DNA of 64,000 nt, taken from contig NZ_CP117445.1 of the NCBI RefSeq assembly GCF_030687715.1, positions 5,728,501 to 5,792,500 of the forward strand, written 5' to 3'. A model generated the notes under the pieces. The model worked only from the letters and a program-made list of their open reading frames with translations, was not told the origin of the DNA and did not search any database. Positions 38,500-49,703 of the stretch are shown here, piece after piece. The stretch's first letter is position 1, and each line of letters starts with the position of its first letter. The position numbers were made by a program, and so were the translations under genes. Source of the stretch: Pseudomonas sp. FP2196 (GTDB lineage: Bacteria; Pseudomonadota; Gammaproteobacteria; Pseudomonadales; Pseudomonadaceae).

Positions 38500-38913
38500 A
38501 TGAACAGACCTTTTCACGCTGCATACCATGTTTGCGACCTGGAACAGGCGCGGACTTTTTATCGAGATGTGTTGGGCTGCACCGAAGGCCGCAGTACCGA
38601 GACCTGGGTCGACTTCGATTTTTTCGGCAACCAGATCTCGCTGCACTTGGGCACGCCCTTTGCCACCACCCGCACCGGCCAAGTCGGCGAGCACAAAGTG
38701 CTGATGCCGCACATCGGCGTCGTGCTGCCACTGGAGGAGTGGCTGGCGCTGGCCGAGCGCCTGAGCCGCCTCGGCACCGTCTTTGAAATTCCACCGGTGA
38801 TCCGCTTCGCCGGCGAACCCGGCGAGCAGCGCACGATGTTCTTTCTCGACCCCAGCGGCAACCCGATTGAGGTCAAGGGTTTCAAGGATTTCACCGGTCT
38901 TTTCGCACACTGA
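38500..38913 (+). CDS. VOC family (glyoxalase-like) protein
   Basis: A 137-residue protein with two beta-alpha-beta-beta-beta halves. The N-terminal HAAYHVCDLEQARTFYRDVLGC and the C-terminal FFLDPSGNPIEVKGF are typical, with metal ligand candidates His and Glu. It may be a dioxygenase or isomerase acting on a small acid. The start at MNRPFHA is placed after GGGGACATCGC. It lies 37 bases before the symporter gene, probably the same transcript. Confidence 0.83.
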   Translation: MNRPFHAAYHVCDLEQARTFYRDVLGCTEGRSTETWVDFDFFGNQISLHLGTPFATTRTGQVGEHKVLMPHIGVVLPLEEWLALAERLSRLGTVFEIPPVIRFAGEPGEQRTMFFLDPSGNPIEVKGFKDFTGLFAH

Positions 38914-38950
38914 GCTTCCCCCAACAAACACAAGAAAAAAGGGGCAAAAC

Positions 38951-40240
38951 ATGACTACCAGGAAACCTACCAGCCTTGTCACCCGCATCATGATCGGGCT
39001 GGCGGCCGGAATAATCGTCGGCATCCTTCTCAACCCGTTTCCCGAACACAAGATCTGGTTCATCGACAACCTGCTGCAACCGGCAGGCGATCTGTTCATC
39101 AGACTGATGAAGATGATCGTCGTACCGCTGGTCTTTGCGTGCATGGTGGTCGGCATTGCCGGGGCAGGCAGCACCAAGGCTCTGGGGCGAGTCGGGATCA
39201 AGACGCTGGTGTATTTCTTCACGATCACCAGCATCGCCATTGTCTTCGGCCTGATCGTCGGCAATGTATTCCAGCCTGGTGCTGGAGCCGACTTCAGCAG
39301 CACGCTGCAATCGCCGGTGTCCGGCCTGGTCAGCACGGGCGAAACGCAGAACTTGGGCCGCACCCTGGTCAACATCGTTCCGGACAACATCGTGCTGGCC
39401 ATGTCCCAGGGCAAACTGCTGTCAGTGCTGTTTTTCGCCATCCTGTTCGGCTGCGCCCTGTCGATGCTGCCAGAGCAGCAGAAAGCACCGTTGATCGCTG
39501 TGATGCAGGCAGTCTCGGACACCATGTTCAAGGTCACGCATCTGGTCATGCACTATTCGCCGATCGGAATCTTCGGCCTGATCGGGGTGACCGTGGCCAG
39601 TTTCGGCCTCAGCGCCTTGCTGCCGCTGGCCAAGTTGATTGGCATCACTTACGTGGCGGTGTTGCTGTTCGCGTTTTGCGTGCTGGGAGTGGTGGCGCGA
39701 ATGGCCGGCGTCAGGTTTTTCCACCTTGTGCGAGAGATCCGCAGTGAGCTGCTACTGGCTTACAGCAGCGCCGCCTCGGCCACGGTGATGCCGCAACTGA
39801 TCGAGAAAATGGAGCGATATGGGGCGCCACGTCCAATCACCAGCATGGTCATTCCACTGGGTTACTCGTTCAACCTCGACGGCGCGTCACTGTTCGCCGG
39901 GCTGGGCACGCTGTTCATCGCCCAAGCCTACGGCATCGACCTGGGTCTGGCCGATCAGGCAATGCTGGTGCTGATCATGGTGTTGACGTCCAAAGGTGCG
40001 GCGGGGGTTCCGGGCTTCATGTTCATCATTCTGACCGCCACCCTGACCGCCGCCGGATTGCCAGTGGAAGGAGTGGCCATCATCGCCGGTGTCTACCGAC
40101 TGATGGACATGCCGGTGACCGCGCTCAATGTGTTGGGCAACGCCTTGGCGCCGCTGGTCATCGCTCGCTGGGAAGGACAGCTCAAGGCCCCTGAAAGCGA
40201 ACCGGCCACAGAGTCGGTCAGCCCGCCGTTCAAGGCCTGA
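38951..40240 (+). CDS. Dicarboxylate/amino acid:cation symporter (DAACS family)
   Basis: A 429-residue GltP/DctA family transporter. SSAASATVMPQLIE is the serine-rich reentrant loop and SFNLDGASLF the substrate/cation-binding segment. KGAAGVPG and MDMPVTALNVLGN complete the C-terminal core. It takes up dicarboxylates or acidic amino acids with H+ or Na+. AAAAAAGGGG lies before the ATG. Its stop is two bases from the stop of the convergent FNT gene. Confidence 0.9.
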   Translation: MTTRKPTSLVTRIMIGLAAGIIVGILLNPFPEHKIWFIDNLLQPAGDLFIRLMKMIVVPLVFACMVVGIAGAGSTKALGRVGIKTLVYFFTITSIAIVFGLIVGNVFQPGAGADFSSTLQSPVSGLVSTGETQNLGRTLVNIVPDNIVLAMSQGKLLSVLFFAILFGCALSMLPEQQKAPLIAVMQAVSDTMFKVTHLVMHYSPIGIFGLIGVTVASFGLSALLPLAKLIGITYVAVLLFAFCVLGVVARMAGVRFFHLVREIRSELLLAYSSAASATVMPQLIEKMERYGAPRPITSMVIPLGYSFNLDGASLFAGLGTLFIAQAYGIDLGLADQAMLVLIMVLTSKGAAGVPGFMFIILTATLTAAGLPVEGVAIIAGVYRLMDMPVTALNVLGNALAPLVIARWEGQLKAPESEPATESVSPPFKA

Positions 40241-40242
40241 AA

Positions 40243-41139
40243 CTATTGCGTCTTGCGTTCGGAATCATCGTCGCGGGGTTCGCCAGTGTCTGGTTTATCA
40301 GCCTTTGGCGCCCCGCTCTCGCTGCGGATCTGTGCATGACTGATCAGGGCAAAAATGAAACTGCCGCCGATGATGTTCCCCGCCAATGTCGGCCCGGCGA
40401 ACACCATCCAGAAGTCACTCCACGGCAATTCGCCGGCGAACACCAGGTATGACACCTCTGCCGAACCCACCACGATGTGGGTGAAATCGCCGAGCGCCAT
40501 GAGGTAGGTGATAAGGATGATGATCCACATCTTCGCGCTCTCCATGGATGGGATCATCCAGACCATGGTGGCGATCATCCAGCCGGAAATGATGCCCTTG
40601 GCGAACATCTGGCTGGCGTGGTTCTCCATGACCTTGCGACCGATTTCGAGAAAGGCGTGATCCGTCTTGGTATCGAAGATCGGCAATTCCAGCATCACGT
40701 ACGCCACCAGAATCGTGCCGCACAGATTGCCAAACAGCACCACCGTCCAAAGGCGGATAAGCCGACCGAAATTGAGCAGGGTCGGTTTGGTCATCACTGG
40801 CAGCACGGCAGTCAGGGTGTTTTCGGTGAACAGTTGCTGGCGGGCGAGAATCACCGCGAGAAAGCCTGCGCAGTAGCCGAAACTGGCAATCACCTTGAAT
40901 TCGTCGCCGTCGGGCAACCGCGAAGTGAGCAGCCCCATACCCATCAGCGACAGGCCCATGGTCAGACCGGCGGCGAGTGCCGACCACCACAGTGCGGCGA
41001 TGCTGCGCTCCAGTTCCTGATCGCCTTGGGAGCGGATGATTTCATGCAGAACCGCCGCGCGGGGCGGCTGGTTTTTCTCGACTTCATGTTGCTCTTTGGC
41101 CGAGAGGTCGGGGGTCTTGCCGTCTGTAGGGGTGGTCAT
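40243..41139 (-). CDS. Formate/nitrite transporter (FNT) family protein
   Basis: A 298-residue membrane protein with six hydrophobic segments and a charged N-terminal tail of about 40 residues. ASFGYCAGFLAVILARQQLFTENTL fits the FNT pattern of YfdC-like members rather than FocA. The charged tails and YfdC resemblance leave the channel substrate open. Confidence 0.83.
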   Translation of the reverse strand: MTTPTDGKTPDLSAKEQHEVEKNQPPRAAVLHEIIRSQGDQELERSIAALWWSALAAGLTMGLSLMGMGLLTSRLPDGDEFKVIASFGYCAGFLAVILARQQLFTENTLTAVLPVMTKPTLLNFGRLIRLWTVVLFGNLCGTILVAYVMLELPIFDTKTDHAFLEIGRKVMENHASQMFAKGIISGWMIATMVWMIPSMESAKMWIIILITYLMALGDFTHIVVGSAEVSYLVFAGELPWSDFWMVFAGPTLAGNIIGGSFIFALISHAQIRSESGAPKADKPDTGEPRDDDSERKTQ

Positions 41140-41197
41140 GGCGTGGGAACCGGTGGGAGTGGTGTTTACCTACGACCCTTGACGCTGGAAATACGTT

Positions 41198-41282
41198 CTG
41201 TAGGAGCTGCCGAAGGCTGCGATCTTTTGATTGTTTTTTAAAAGCAAGATCAAGAGATCGCAGCCTGCGTCAGCTCCTACAG
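41198..41282. repeat. Inverted pair of class C palindromic repeats
   Basis: CTGTAGGAGCTGCCGAAGGC and a complement with one change (GCGTCAG for GCGGCAG). Confidence 0.9.
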
Positions 41283-41290
41283 GACTCGTA

Positions 41291-41698
41291 TTACTCGCTG
41301 ACCAACTCATCTTCCTTGAACTGATCTTTGACGTACCTGATCTCGGTGCGCCCGTGCGGGGCCGGCAGGCCGTCTTCGCCGAGGTTCACAAAAACCATTT
41401 TCTCGACGGTAAGGATGCTCTTGCGGGTGATCTTGTTGCGCACCTCACAGGTCAGGGTGATCGAGGTGCGGCCGAACTCGGTGGCGGTGATGCCCAGTTC
41501 GATGATGTCGCCCTGGCGCGAGGCGCTGACGAAGTTGATTTCGGAGATGTACTTGGTCACCACGCGCTGATTACCCAACTGGACGATGGCGTAGATCGCT
41601 GCTTCCTCGTCGATCCAGCGCAGCAGACTGCCGCCGAACAGGGTGCCGTTGGGGTTCAGGTCTTCGGGTTTTACCCATTTGCGGGTGTGGAAATTCAT
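41291..41698 (-). CDS. Acyl-CoA thioesterase, hotdog fold (YciA-like)
   Basis: A 135-residue hotdog-fold protein. NPNGTLFGGSLLRWIDEEAA contains the loop and acidic residue of the YciA/BFIT thioesterase family; it hydrolyses acyl-CoA. The ATG at 41698 has AGGAG 5 bases upstream. The in-frame GTG two codons before is too close to that site. It is divergent from ahcY. Confidence 0.85.
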   Translation of the reverse strand: MNFHTRKWVKPEDLNPNGTLFGGSLLRWIDEEAAIYAIVQLGNQRVVTKYISEINFVSASRQGDIIELGITATEFGRTSITLTCEVRNKITRKSILTVEKMVFVNLGEDGLPAPHGRTEIRYVKDQFKEDELVSE

Positions 41699-41817
41699 GT
41701 TCACTCCTGAGCGTTTGCCGAAAGATGGGCGGTATCTTGGCAGACCGAGCGGTCATGCTCCATGAGCCTTCTACTATGGTCGTGATTGGTGATCTTCATT
41801 TGGCCGACAGAAAGCCT

Positions 41818-41845
41818 TTGGAAGATCAGTCTAGACGGCTATAAT
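41818..41845 (+). promoter_or_regulatory. Probable promoter of ahcY-metF
   Basis: A perfect TATAAT (41840-41845) with TTGGAA 16 bases upstream (41818-41823). Transcription would start near 41852, shortly before the SAH riboswitch. Confidence 0.72.
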
Positions 41846-41867
41846 CGCCACCGTTTCAAAACGGTAA

Positions 41868-43427
<1,560 letters not shown>

Positions 43428-43491
43428 TTGGCTGAGCGTCAACGCGGTGCGCCTGGCGTACCGCGTTGCCTGACTGGCGCTGCTGACCGCT

Positions 43492-43563
43492 CTGTGCAGG
43501 AGCTGCCGCAGGCTGCGATCTTTTGATCTTCAAAGATCGCAGCCTGCGGCAGCTCCTACAAGG
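43492..43563. repeat. Inverted pair of class C palindromic repeats between ahcY and metF
   Basis: GCAGGAGCTGCCGCAGGCTG and its complement with a loop of only a few bases. It could change the relative stability of ahcY and metF messages. Confidence 0.9.
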
Positions 43564-43601
43564 GCGCAGCGTCCGGCTTACGTGTTTCCAAGGGTATGAC
43601 C

Positions 43602-44447
43602 ATGTCCCAAGACCGTCGCTACAGCTTCGAGTTCTTCCCGACCAAGACCGATGCTGGGCATGAAAAGCTGCTCAACGTTGCCCGTCAGTTGGCAACGTAC
43701 AATCCCGATTTCTTCTCCTGCACCTATGGCGCTGGTGGTTCGACCCGTGATCGCACCCTCAACACCGTTTTGCAACTGGAAAGCGAAGTCAAAGTCCCGG
43801 CCGCACCGCACCTGTCGTGCGTCGGCGACAGCAAGGACGACCTGCGCGGCCTGCTGAACGAGTACAAGGCTGCCGGCATCAAGCGCATCGTCGCGCTGCG
43901 TGGCGACCTGCCTTCCGGCATGGGCATGACCAGCGGTGAGCTGCGTCACGCCAATGAACTGGTTGAATTCATTCGTGAAGAAACCGGCGATCATTTCCAC
44001 ATCGAAGTTGCCGCTTACCCGGAGATGCATCCGCAGGCGCGCAACTACGAGGACGATCTCGCCAACTTCGTGCGCAAGGCCCGTGCCGGCGCCGACAGCG
44101 CGATCACCCAGTACTTCTTCAACGCCGACAGCTACTTCTACTTCGTCGACCGTTTGCAGGCGCTGGGCGTGGATATTCCGGTGGTGCCGGGGATCATGCC
44201 GATCACCAACTACAGCAAACTCGCGCGCTTCTCCGATGCCTGCGGTGCGGAAATTCCGCGCTGGATCCGCAAGCAACTCGAAGCCTACGGCGATGACACG
44301 CAAAGCATTCAGCGCTTTGGCGAGCAAGTCGTCAGCGAAATGTGCGAACGCCTGCTGCAGGGCGGCGCACCAGGGCTGCACTTCTATTCCATGAACCAGG
44401 CCGAACCTAGCCTGGCGATCTGGAATAACCTGAAGTTGCCGCGCTAA
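43602..44447 (+). CDS. metF: 5,10-methylenetetrahydrofolate reductase
   Basis: A 281-residue FAD-linked TIM-barrel enzyme producing 5-methyltetrahydrofolate for methionine synthesis. It has SFEFFPTKT at the start, TYGAGGSTRD, ALRGDLP and FNADSYFYFVD-type segments. The ATG at 43602 (MSQDRR) is chosen since AAGGG lies 7 bases before it; an ATG six bases upstream is too close. It follows ahcY and is probably read from the riboswitch-controlled promoter. Confidence 0.96.
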   Translation: MSQDRRYSFEFFPTKTDAGHEKLLNVARQLATYNPDFFSCTYGAGGSTRDRTLNTVLQLESEVKVPAAPHLSCVGDSKDDLRGLLNEYKAAGIKRIVALRGDLPSGMGMTSGELRHANELVEFIREETGDHFHIEVAAYPEMHPQARNYEDDLANFVRKARAGADSAITQYFFNADSYFYFVDRLQALGVDIPVVPGIMPITNYSKLARFSDACGAEIPRWIRKQLEAYGDDTQSIQRFGEQVVSEMCERLLQGGAPGLHFYSMNQAEPSLAIWNNLKLPR

Positions 44448-44457
44448 ACGCTACAAG

Positions 44458-44498
44458 CAAGATCAAAAGATCGCAGCCTTCGACAACTCCTACAGGGG
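44458..44498. repeat. Single class C palindromic repeat
   Basis: AGATCAAAAGATCGCAGCCT followed by TCGACAACTCCTACAGG; no inverted partner nearby. Confidence 0.8.
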
Positions 44499-44594
44499 TT
44501 GTTGTTGCTGCGATTTTTTGCGTTTGAATCCCCGAATTAGAGCTTGTGCAGGCACTTTCTGGCTCTTTGCGGTTTCTCGTCGTAATCTCAAGCC

Positions 44595-45407
44595 ATGCCT
44601 TTGATCACGCAGTTATTCGCCGTGCTTGTTTTTGCTTGCCTGAGCTTTGCCGCTCGGGGCGAGAAGTTGCGTATTGTCACCGAGCCGTGGGCGCCTTATG
44701 TCTATGAAGAGAACGGCAAGAACCTCGGGCTGGACTACGAAACCACGGCCATCGTGTTCAAGCGCCTGGGCATTGAGGTCGAATGGCAATTCCTGCCGTG
44801 GAAGCGTTGTCTGTCGATGCTTGAAACCGGTCAGGCGGATGGCGCACTGGACATTTTCCACAGCGACGAGCGCGACGCCACCCTGCTCTATCCCAGCGAA
44901 CCGCTGTCGGACGTCGAGTTCGTGATGTTCTACGCCAACGACCGGCCGCACCCGTTCAGCACACTTGAAGAGCTCAAAGGCCTGACCATCGGCACCTCGC
45001 CCGGTTATCTGTACAGCCCCGACTTCAGCGAATCGACGCTGTTCACCCGCGAACCGGCGCCGACCCACGAAGCCAATTTCGGAAAACTGCTGCGCGGGCG
45101 CATCGATTTGCTGATTACTGATCGCCGCGTCGGCCAGCATTTGCTCGATCAGTTGAATATCCGCGATCAGATCAGCGAAAACTCCACTGTCATTAGCCGT
45201 CAGAGCCAATTTCTAGCGGTTCGGCGCAATGCTGGTATGGATTTACTGGTGCAGCGTTTTGGCGCCGAGCTCAAGCGATTCAAGCGTGAACCGGCCTATG
45301 CCGAACTGAGCGCGCGTTATGGCGCAGCGCCAACCGGAGCCATGCCACTGGGGAATATCTCGGCGAGCAGCAAAACCGTTGAGCAGCAGGAAAGCAGCGC
45401 GCAGTGA
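44595..45407 (+). CDS. Periplasmic substrate-binding protein, SBP_bac_3 type
   Basis: A 270-residue secreted protein. The N-terminal hydrophobic LITQLFAVLVFACLSFAARG is a signal peptide, followed by EKLRIVTEPWAPYVYEENGK, the usual start of family 3 binding proteins. No transporter genes are adjacent, so its partner is unknown. The C-terminal tail after residue 245 is polar and probably disordered. Confidence 0.82.
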   Translation: MPLITQLFAVLVFACLSFAARGEKLRIVTEPWAPYVYEENGKNLGLDYETTAIVFKRLGIEVEWQFLPWKRCLSMLETGQADGALDIFHSDERDATLLYPSEPLSDVEFVMFYANDRPHPFSTLEELKGLTIGTSPGYLYSPDFSESTLFTREPAPTHEANFGKLLRGRIDLLITDRRVGQHLLDQLNIRDQISENSTVISRQSQFLAVRRNAGMDLLVQRFGAELKRFKREPAYAELSARYGAAPTGAMPLGNISASSKTVEQQESSAQ

Positions 45408-45416
45408 TTGCTCTGT

Positions 45417-45422
45417 TATACT
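45417..45422 (+). promoter_or_regulatory. Possible -10 box of rhlE, long 5' leader
   Basis: TATACT lies 10 bases after the preceding stop and about 207 bases before the rhlE start. No clear -35 box is seen. If used, rhlE mRNA has a leader of about 200 bases, as known for some cold-regulated RNA helicase genes. Confidence 0.35.
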
Positions 45423-45628
45423 CCGGCGTTCCCGCCAGGCTCACGCCCGGACGCCCGGAACCGTAACAGGCCTCTCGACCCGCTACAGCGCAGCTTTCAG
45501 CCCGCGCGAGCACTCCAGACGTGCCTTCGGAACCGCAGCAGGACCGGACGGGATTGCGTCCTCTTAAACGCTATTCGCGCCAGGCAAGACTCCCATTGGG
45601 CCAAGCCCTAACTAAAACAGGATTACTC

Positions 45629-47509
45629 ATGTCCTTTGCTTCCCTCGGTCTCTCCGAGGCTTTAGTCCGCGCCATCGAAGATGCGGGCTATACCGAGCCT
45701 ACTCCGGTGCAACAGCGGGCCATTCCCGCCGTGTTGCAAGGTCGCGACCTGATGGTCGCGGCTCAGACAGGTACTGGTAAAACCGGCGGCTTCGCCCTTC
45801 CGATTCTGGAGCGGTTGTTCCCCAATGGTCACCCGGACAAATCCCAGCGTCACGGCCCGCGCCAACCACGCGTACTGGTCCTGACCCCGACCCGCGAACT
45901 CGCGGCCCAGGTTCACGAGAGCTTCAAGATCTACGCCCGTGACCTGAAATTCGTAAGTGCCTGCATCTTCGGTGGCGTCGGCATGAACCCGCAGGTTCAG
46001 GCCATGTCCCGTGGCGTCGACGTTCTCGTCGCCTGCCCGGGTCGCTTGCTCGACCTCTGCGGCCAGGGCAGCGTCGATCTGTCCCACGTCGAAATTCTTG
46101 TGCTCGACGAAGCCGACCGCATGCTCGACATGGGCTTCGTCCACGACGTGAAGAAAGTCCTCGCACGTCTGCCCGCCAAGCGTCAGAACCTGCTGTTCTC
46201 GGCAACGTTCTCCAAAGACATCACCGACCTCGCCGGCAAACTGCTGCACAACCCGGAACGCATCGAAGTGACGCCGCCGAACACCACGGTCGAGCGCATC
46301 GAGCAACGCGTATTCCGTCTGCCGGCCAGCCACAAGCGTGCATTGCTGGCGCACCTGATCACCGCGGGCGCCTGGGAACAGGTGCTGGTGTTCACCCGCA
46401 CCAAGCACGGCGCCAACCGTCTGGCCGAGTACCTGGACAAACATGGCCTGCCGGCTGTGGCGATCCACGGCAACAAAAGCCAGAACGCCCGCACCAAAGC
46501 CCTGGCCGACTTCAAGGCTGGCGAAGTGCGCATTCTGGTCGCGACAGACATCGCCGCTCGCGGCCTGGACATCGACCAGTTGCCACACGTGGTCAACTTC
46601 GAGCTGCCGAACGTCGATGAAGATTACGTACACCGTATCGGCCGTACCGGCCGCGCCGGTCGTTCGGGCGAGGCGATCTCGCTGGTTGCCCCGGACGAAG
46701 AAAAACTGCTGAAAAGCATCGAGCGCATGACCAAGCAGAAGATCGCCGACGGCGACCTGATGGGCTTCGACTCCAGCACCATTGAAGCCGAGAAGCCGGA
46801 AGCCCGTGAGCGTCCGGACATGCGCAACCCGCGCAATCCTCGCGGCCCACGCGGCGACGGCCCGAATGGCGGCGGCGGTGGCGGCGGTCGTAAAGACAAA
46901 GGCAAGGACAAGGGCAAGGAAAAACCGGCCGGCGAACGCGGCGAGCGTCCTGCCCGTCAGCAGAAGCCGCGCGAAGGCACCCCGGCCCGTGAACAGCGTC
47001 AGCCATCGCAGCCGCCACGTGCTGCGGCTGATCGCGCTCCGGACGAGTTCCTCGACGACGATATCGATAACTTCGGTAACCGCGTTGATTACGTTCCTCA
47101 AGCCAAACCGGCTCATGGCCGTGGTCGCCGTCCGGGTGCTCCGGCACAAGGCACGACAGCGGGTGCAGGTGCTCCGCGCAGCGGCAGCGGTAAGCCTCAG
47201 GGTCGTCAAAGCGGCCCACGCAGCAGCGATGGCGCCACCACTGGCACTCCGCCGGCCAAGCGCAACGGCCCACGCAGCGGTGCTCCACGTGACGGCCAGG
47301 CCCGTCGCGAGGAGTCCCGCAACCGTCGCCCGGCTCGCACCGACGACCAGCCGCGTTCGGAACCCGCCGTGCAAAATCCGCGCGGCCCGGCACCGAAGAT
47401 CATTCACAAGGAGTCAAAAACCGATCGTTTCCCGACTCCTGAGCAACTCGATCAACTGCCAGGCCGTCCGCGCGGTGAGAAACCCGCGTTGCTGACCCGC
47501 AATCGCTGA
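45629..47509 (+). CDS. rhlE: DEAD-box RNA helicase RhlE
   Basis: A 626-residue helicase. It begins [21 protein letters not shown], with AQTGTGKT at 45-52, PTREL, DEAD at 160-163, SAT and [11 protein letters not shown]. Residues about 398-626 form a long basic, Gly/Arg/Pro/Lys-rich low-complexity tail with a poly-Gly run and a lysine-rich KDKGKDKGK part, longer than in E. coli RhlE. Such tails bind RNA and can drive condensate formation. AGGA precedes the ATG with 6 bases between. Confidence 0.93.
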   Translation: MSFASLGLSEALVRAIEDAGYTEPTPVQQRAIPAVLQGRDLMVAAQTGTGKTGGFALPILERLFPNGHPDKSQRHGPRQPRVLVLTPTRELAAQVHESFKIYARDLKFVSACIFGGVGMNPQVQAMSRGVDVLVACPGRLLDLCGQGSVDLSHVEILVLDEADRMLDMGFVHDVKKVLARLPAKRQNLLFSATFSKDITDLAGKLLHNPERIEVTPPNTTVERIEQRVFRLPASHKRALLAHLITAGAWEQVLVFTRTKHGANRLAEYLDKHGLPAVAIHGNKSQNARTKALADFKAGEVRILVATDIAARGLDIDQLPHVVNFELPNVDEDYVHRIGRTGRAGRSGEAISLVAPDEEKLLKSIERMTKQKIADGDLMGFDSSTIEAEKPEARERPDMRNPRNPRGPRGDGPNGGGGGGGRKDKGKDKGKEKPAGERGERPARQQKPREGTPAREQRQPSQPPRAAADRAPDEFLDDDIDNFGNRVDYVPQAKPAHGRGRRPGAPAQGTTAGAGAPRSGSGKPQGRQSGPRSSDGATTGTPPAKRNGPRSGAPRDGQARREESRNRRPARTDDQPRSEPAVQNPRGPAPKIIHKESKTDRFPTPEQLDQLPGRPRGEKPALLTRNR

Positions 47510-47525
47510 GTTATCGCTGCAATAA

Positions 47526-47560
47526 AAATGCCCCGGTTCGTAAGAACCGGGGCATTTTTT
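47526..47560 (+). terminator. Rho-independent terminator of rhlE
   Basis: AATGCCCCGGTTC-GTAA-GAACCGGGGCATT followed by TTTTT, 17 bases after the stop. Confidence 0.95.
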
Positions 47561-47571
47561 ATGGAAACACC

Positions 47572-47590
47572 CTGCAGGAGCTGCCGCAGG
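47572..47590. repeat. Remnant of a class C palindromic repeat
   Basis: CTGCAGGAGCTGCCGCAGG only; the rest of the element is missing. Confidence 0.6.
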
Positions 47591-47612
47591 GATGTACGTA
47601 TTGGCAGGCAAT

Positions 47613-47648
47613 AAAAAACGCCCCCGGCCTTTCGACCGGGGGCGTTTT
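47613..47648 (-). terminator. Terminator of yceI (bidirectional form)
   Basis: AAAAAACGCCCCCGG-CCTTTCGA-CCGGGGGCGTTTTT has T runs in both directions; it lies 18 bases beyond the yceI stop. Confidence 0.92.
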
Positions 47649-47665
47649 TGTGTGGCGGGGGAAAG

Positions 47666-48244
47666 TTATTTAACTTTCACACCTTCCAGCGAGATGTCCA
47701 GATCCGCGGTTTGCGAGGAAGGACCTGGGCCCTTGATCCCGAAATCGTTCAGGTTGAGGGTGGTCTTGGCGTTGAAGCCAGCACGCTCGCCGCCCCATGG
47801 ATCCTTGCCTTCGCCGTTGAACGTGGCCTTGAAGGTCACAGGCTTGGTCACGCCGTGCAGGGTCAGGTCACCGGTCACGTCAGCGGTCTTGTCACCGGTC
47901 GATTTGACGGCGGTGGAGACGAACTTGGCGTCAGCGAATTTGCCCACGTCCAGGAAGTCTTTGCTGGCGATGTGCTTGTCACGCTCAGCGTGGTTCGACC
48001 ACAGGCTGGCGGTTTTCACGTCAACGGAAATCTTGCTGGCTTCAGGCTTGGCCGAATCCCACGAGAAAGTACCGTCGAAGTCTTTGAACGTACCGTGGAT
48101 GAAGCTGTAACCCAGGTGGCTGATTTTCCAGTCAACGAAGGCGTGTTGGCCTTCCTTGTCGATTTTGTAGTCCGCAGCCATGGCCTGACCAGCCGAGAGC
48201 AGTGCAGAACCGATTGCCAGAGCGGCCAGAGTCTTTTTCAACAT
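47666..48244 (-). CDS. YceI family periplasmic protein
   Basis: A 192-residue protein with a signal peptide ([23 protein letters not shown]) and a lipocalin-like YceI domain. YceI proteins bind isoprenoid-type lipids. The domain begins [23 protein letters not shown] and ends [11 protein letters not shown]. The upstream cytochrome b561 gene ends 31 bases before, a frequent yceI partner, so they probably form one unit. Confidence 0.92.
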   Translation of the reverse strand: MLKKTLAALAIGSALLSAGQAMAADYKIDKEGQHAFVDWKISHLGYSFIHGTFKDFDGTFSWDSAKPEASKISVDVKTASLWSNHAERDKHIASKDFLDVGKFADAKFVSTAVKSTGDKTADVTGDLTLHGVTKPVTFKATFNGEGKDPWGGERAGFNAKTTLNLNDFGIKGPGPSSQTADLDISLEGVKVK

Positions 48245-48275
48245 GCTTTCTTTTCCTTTGAGTCGAGGTTGAACT

Positions 48276-48827
48276 TCAGGCTTTGCGACCGAGCATTCGA
48301 GTGAGGGTCGCATCACGATCGATAAAGTGGTGCTTCAATGCTGCCAACGCATGGAGACCGGAAAAAATTACCAGCGCCCACGCCAGCCAGAGATGAATCA
48401 CCCCAGCGGTATCTGCCTGATCCGGTAGCCCGGAAACCAGTGCAGGAACTTCAAACAGGCCAAACACCGGGATCCCGACACCGTCTGCGGTGGAAATCAG
48501 GTAACCGGCAAGCATCACAGCGAACAGCCCGACGTACAGAAACCCGTGGCCGAACTTGGCGCCGATACGGGTCATGCGACTGTAACTTTGCAGCGTTGGC
48601 GGCGGCGGGCTGATAAAGCGCCACAACACCCGCAACACCATCACACCGAGCAGCACCAGACCGATGCTCTTGTGCAGATCCGGCGCGTCTTTGCGCCAAG
48701 TGCTGTAGTAATCCAGCCCGACCATCCACAGGCCGAGAGCAAACAGTCCGAAGACCGCCAGCGCCACGCCCCAGTGCATGAAGATGCTGACCCAACCATA
48801 GCGCGAAGAAGAGTTACGTAGCTGCAT
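48276..48827 (-). CDS. Cytochrome b561
   Basis: A 183-residue inner-membrane diheme protein with four hydrophobic segments. Heme ligand candidates are His in [29 protein letters not shown] and [11 protein letters not shown]. It carries electrons between quinone and periplasmic partners. The start at [12 protein letters not shown] is typical. It lies just before yceI. Confidence 0.9.
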   Translation of the reverse strand: MQLRNSSSRYGWVSIFMHWGVALAVFGLFALGLWMVGLDYYSTWRKDAPDLHKSIGLVLLGVMVLRVLWRFISPPPPTLQSYSRMTRIGAKFGHGFLYVGLFAVMLAGYLISTADGVGIPVFGLFEVPALVSGLPDQADTAGVIHLWLAWALVIFSGLHALAALKHHFIDRDATLTRMLGRKA

Positions 48828-49163
48828 TGCCCAAATCCTGTGAGAACTGCGAACCAAGACTAGCGAGTTATCTATCGAATTAAAGCGGAAAATTTCGCTT
48901 TGAAATATCGAGAAATACGATGAAGAGTTTGAAAGTGACGTGTTAAGGAAAGATTAAAGGCGATTTTGACGTGGCGTGGTTCAAAAAGGCTGGCAGATCC
49001 TCCCCCGCTTTTCTCCGGCGTGATCCGAGGCATGGGCCTCGCCAGTCGGTTCTCAATACACCACCACGAAGGACAAAATTTTAACTGTATATATATGTAT
49101 TGCAGATTGCGAATTTGAACCTGATCAAATGAAACCTCAGTCATTCATTTAACAGGTGAAAAC
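48828..49163. other. AT-rich intergenic region before the lectin gene
   Basis: 336 bases with low GC, including AAATTTTAACTGTATATATATG around 49074-49096. A 90-codon minus-strand frame (48872-49144) shows no ribosome-binding site, no signal sequence and no recognisable domain, so no gene is called. Confidence 0.6.
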
Positions 49164-49658
49164 ATGGCACTACGATACACTCCCTTTCAAGCAAGTGGAT
49201 CGCCGGTATTACCTCCTAATCAAACGATGACAGCGTGGCAATACCTGTAATCCGAAAATGGACGATTCCGTCTGCTATTGCAGATTGATGGAAATCTAGT
49301 AATTAAAGATGGAGAGGCTGTCGCCTGGATTGCAGATAGCAATCAGGCTTACAGTAAAACACTCCATCAAAAGAGAATGCGCGAGCCTCTGCAATTCGTC
49401 ATCAGTAATAACGGTTTCCTATACGATCCTTCGCGAAAGCGTTTATGGATCGCGGAAGGCAACCACAGCACAGATAAATCACTTTGGTACAACGCTCACC
49501 TCATCCTTCAGGATGATGGAAATCTAGTGATCTATGACGGACGAACGGGGAAACTGTGTTGGGCCCGCTGGGGGTTTGTCCCTGGTAGATTTCCTAAGCC
49601 AAAGCCGCTCAAGGTCTTGTTTCAGGGTATTCCAATTTTCATATGGGATCTCCCATGA
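49164..49658 (+). pseudogene. Monocot-mannose-binding-lectin (B-lectin) domain protein, interrupted by a stop codon
   Basis: From the ATG at 49164 (AGGTG upstream) the frame reads MALRYTPFQASGSP and continues to an in-frame TAA at 49248-49250 (codon 29). It then runs on in the same frame to 49658. The later part has two mannose-lectin QxDxNxVxY-type motifs, QIDGNLVIK and QDDGNLVIY, with a degenerate middle one. Without the stop this would be a single 164-residue lectin. Such domains occur in Pseudomonas lectin-like bacteriocins, but those carry two. A start downstream of the stop is possible but would remove part of the first repeat. Confidence 0.75.
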
Positions 49659-49703
49659 CCTTCAAACCTTGAGTGCTTAAACTAATACTCCGAGAGTATG
49701 CGG

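Noticed and set aside
43440..43470. Hairpin AACGCGGT/ACCGCGTT after ahcY as terminator
   Set aside because: There is no T run, and metF downstream is likely in the same transcript; it may be only a stability element.
45662..47407. Long minus-strand frame opposite rhlE
   Set aside because: Arises from biased codon use of rhlE, especially its Gly/Arg tail.
48872..49144. 90-codon minus-strand frame before the lectin gene
   Set aside because: No ribosome-binding site, no signal sequence and no recognisable segment; probably chance in AT-rich DNA.
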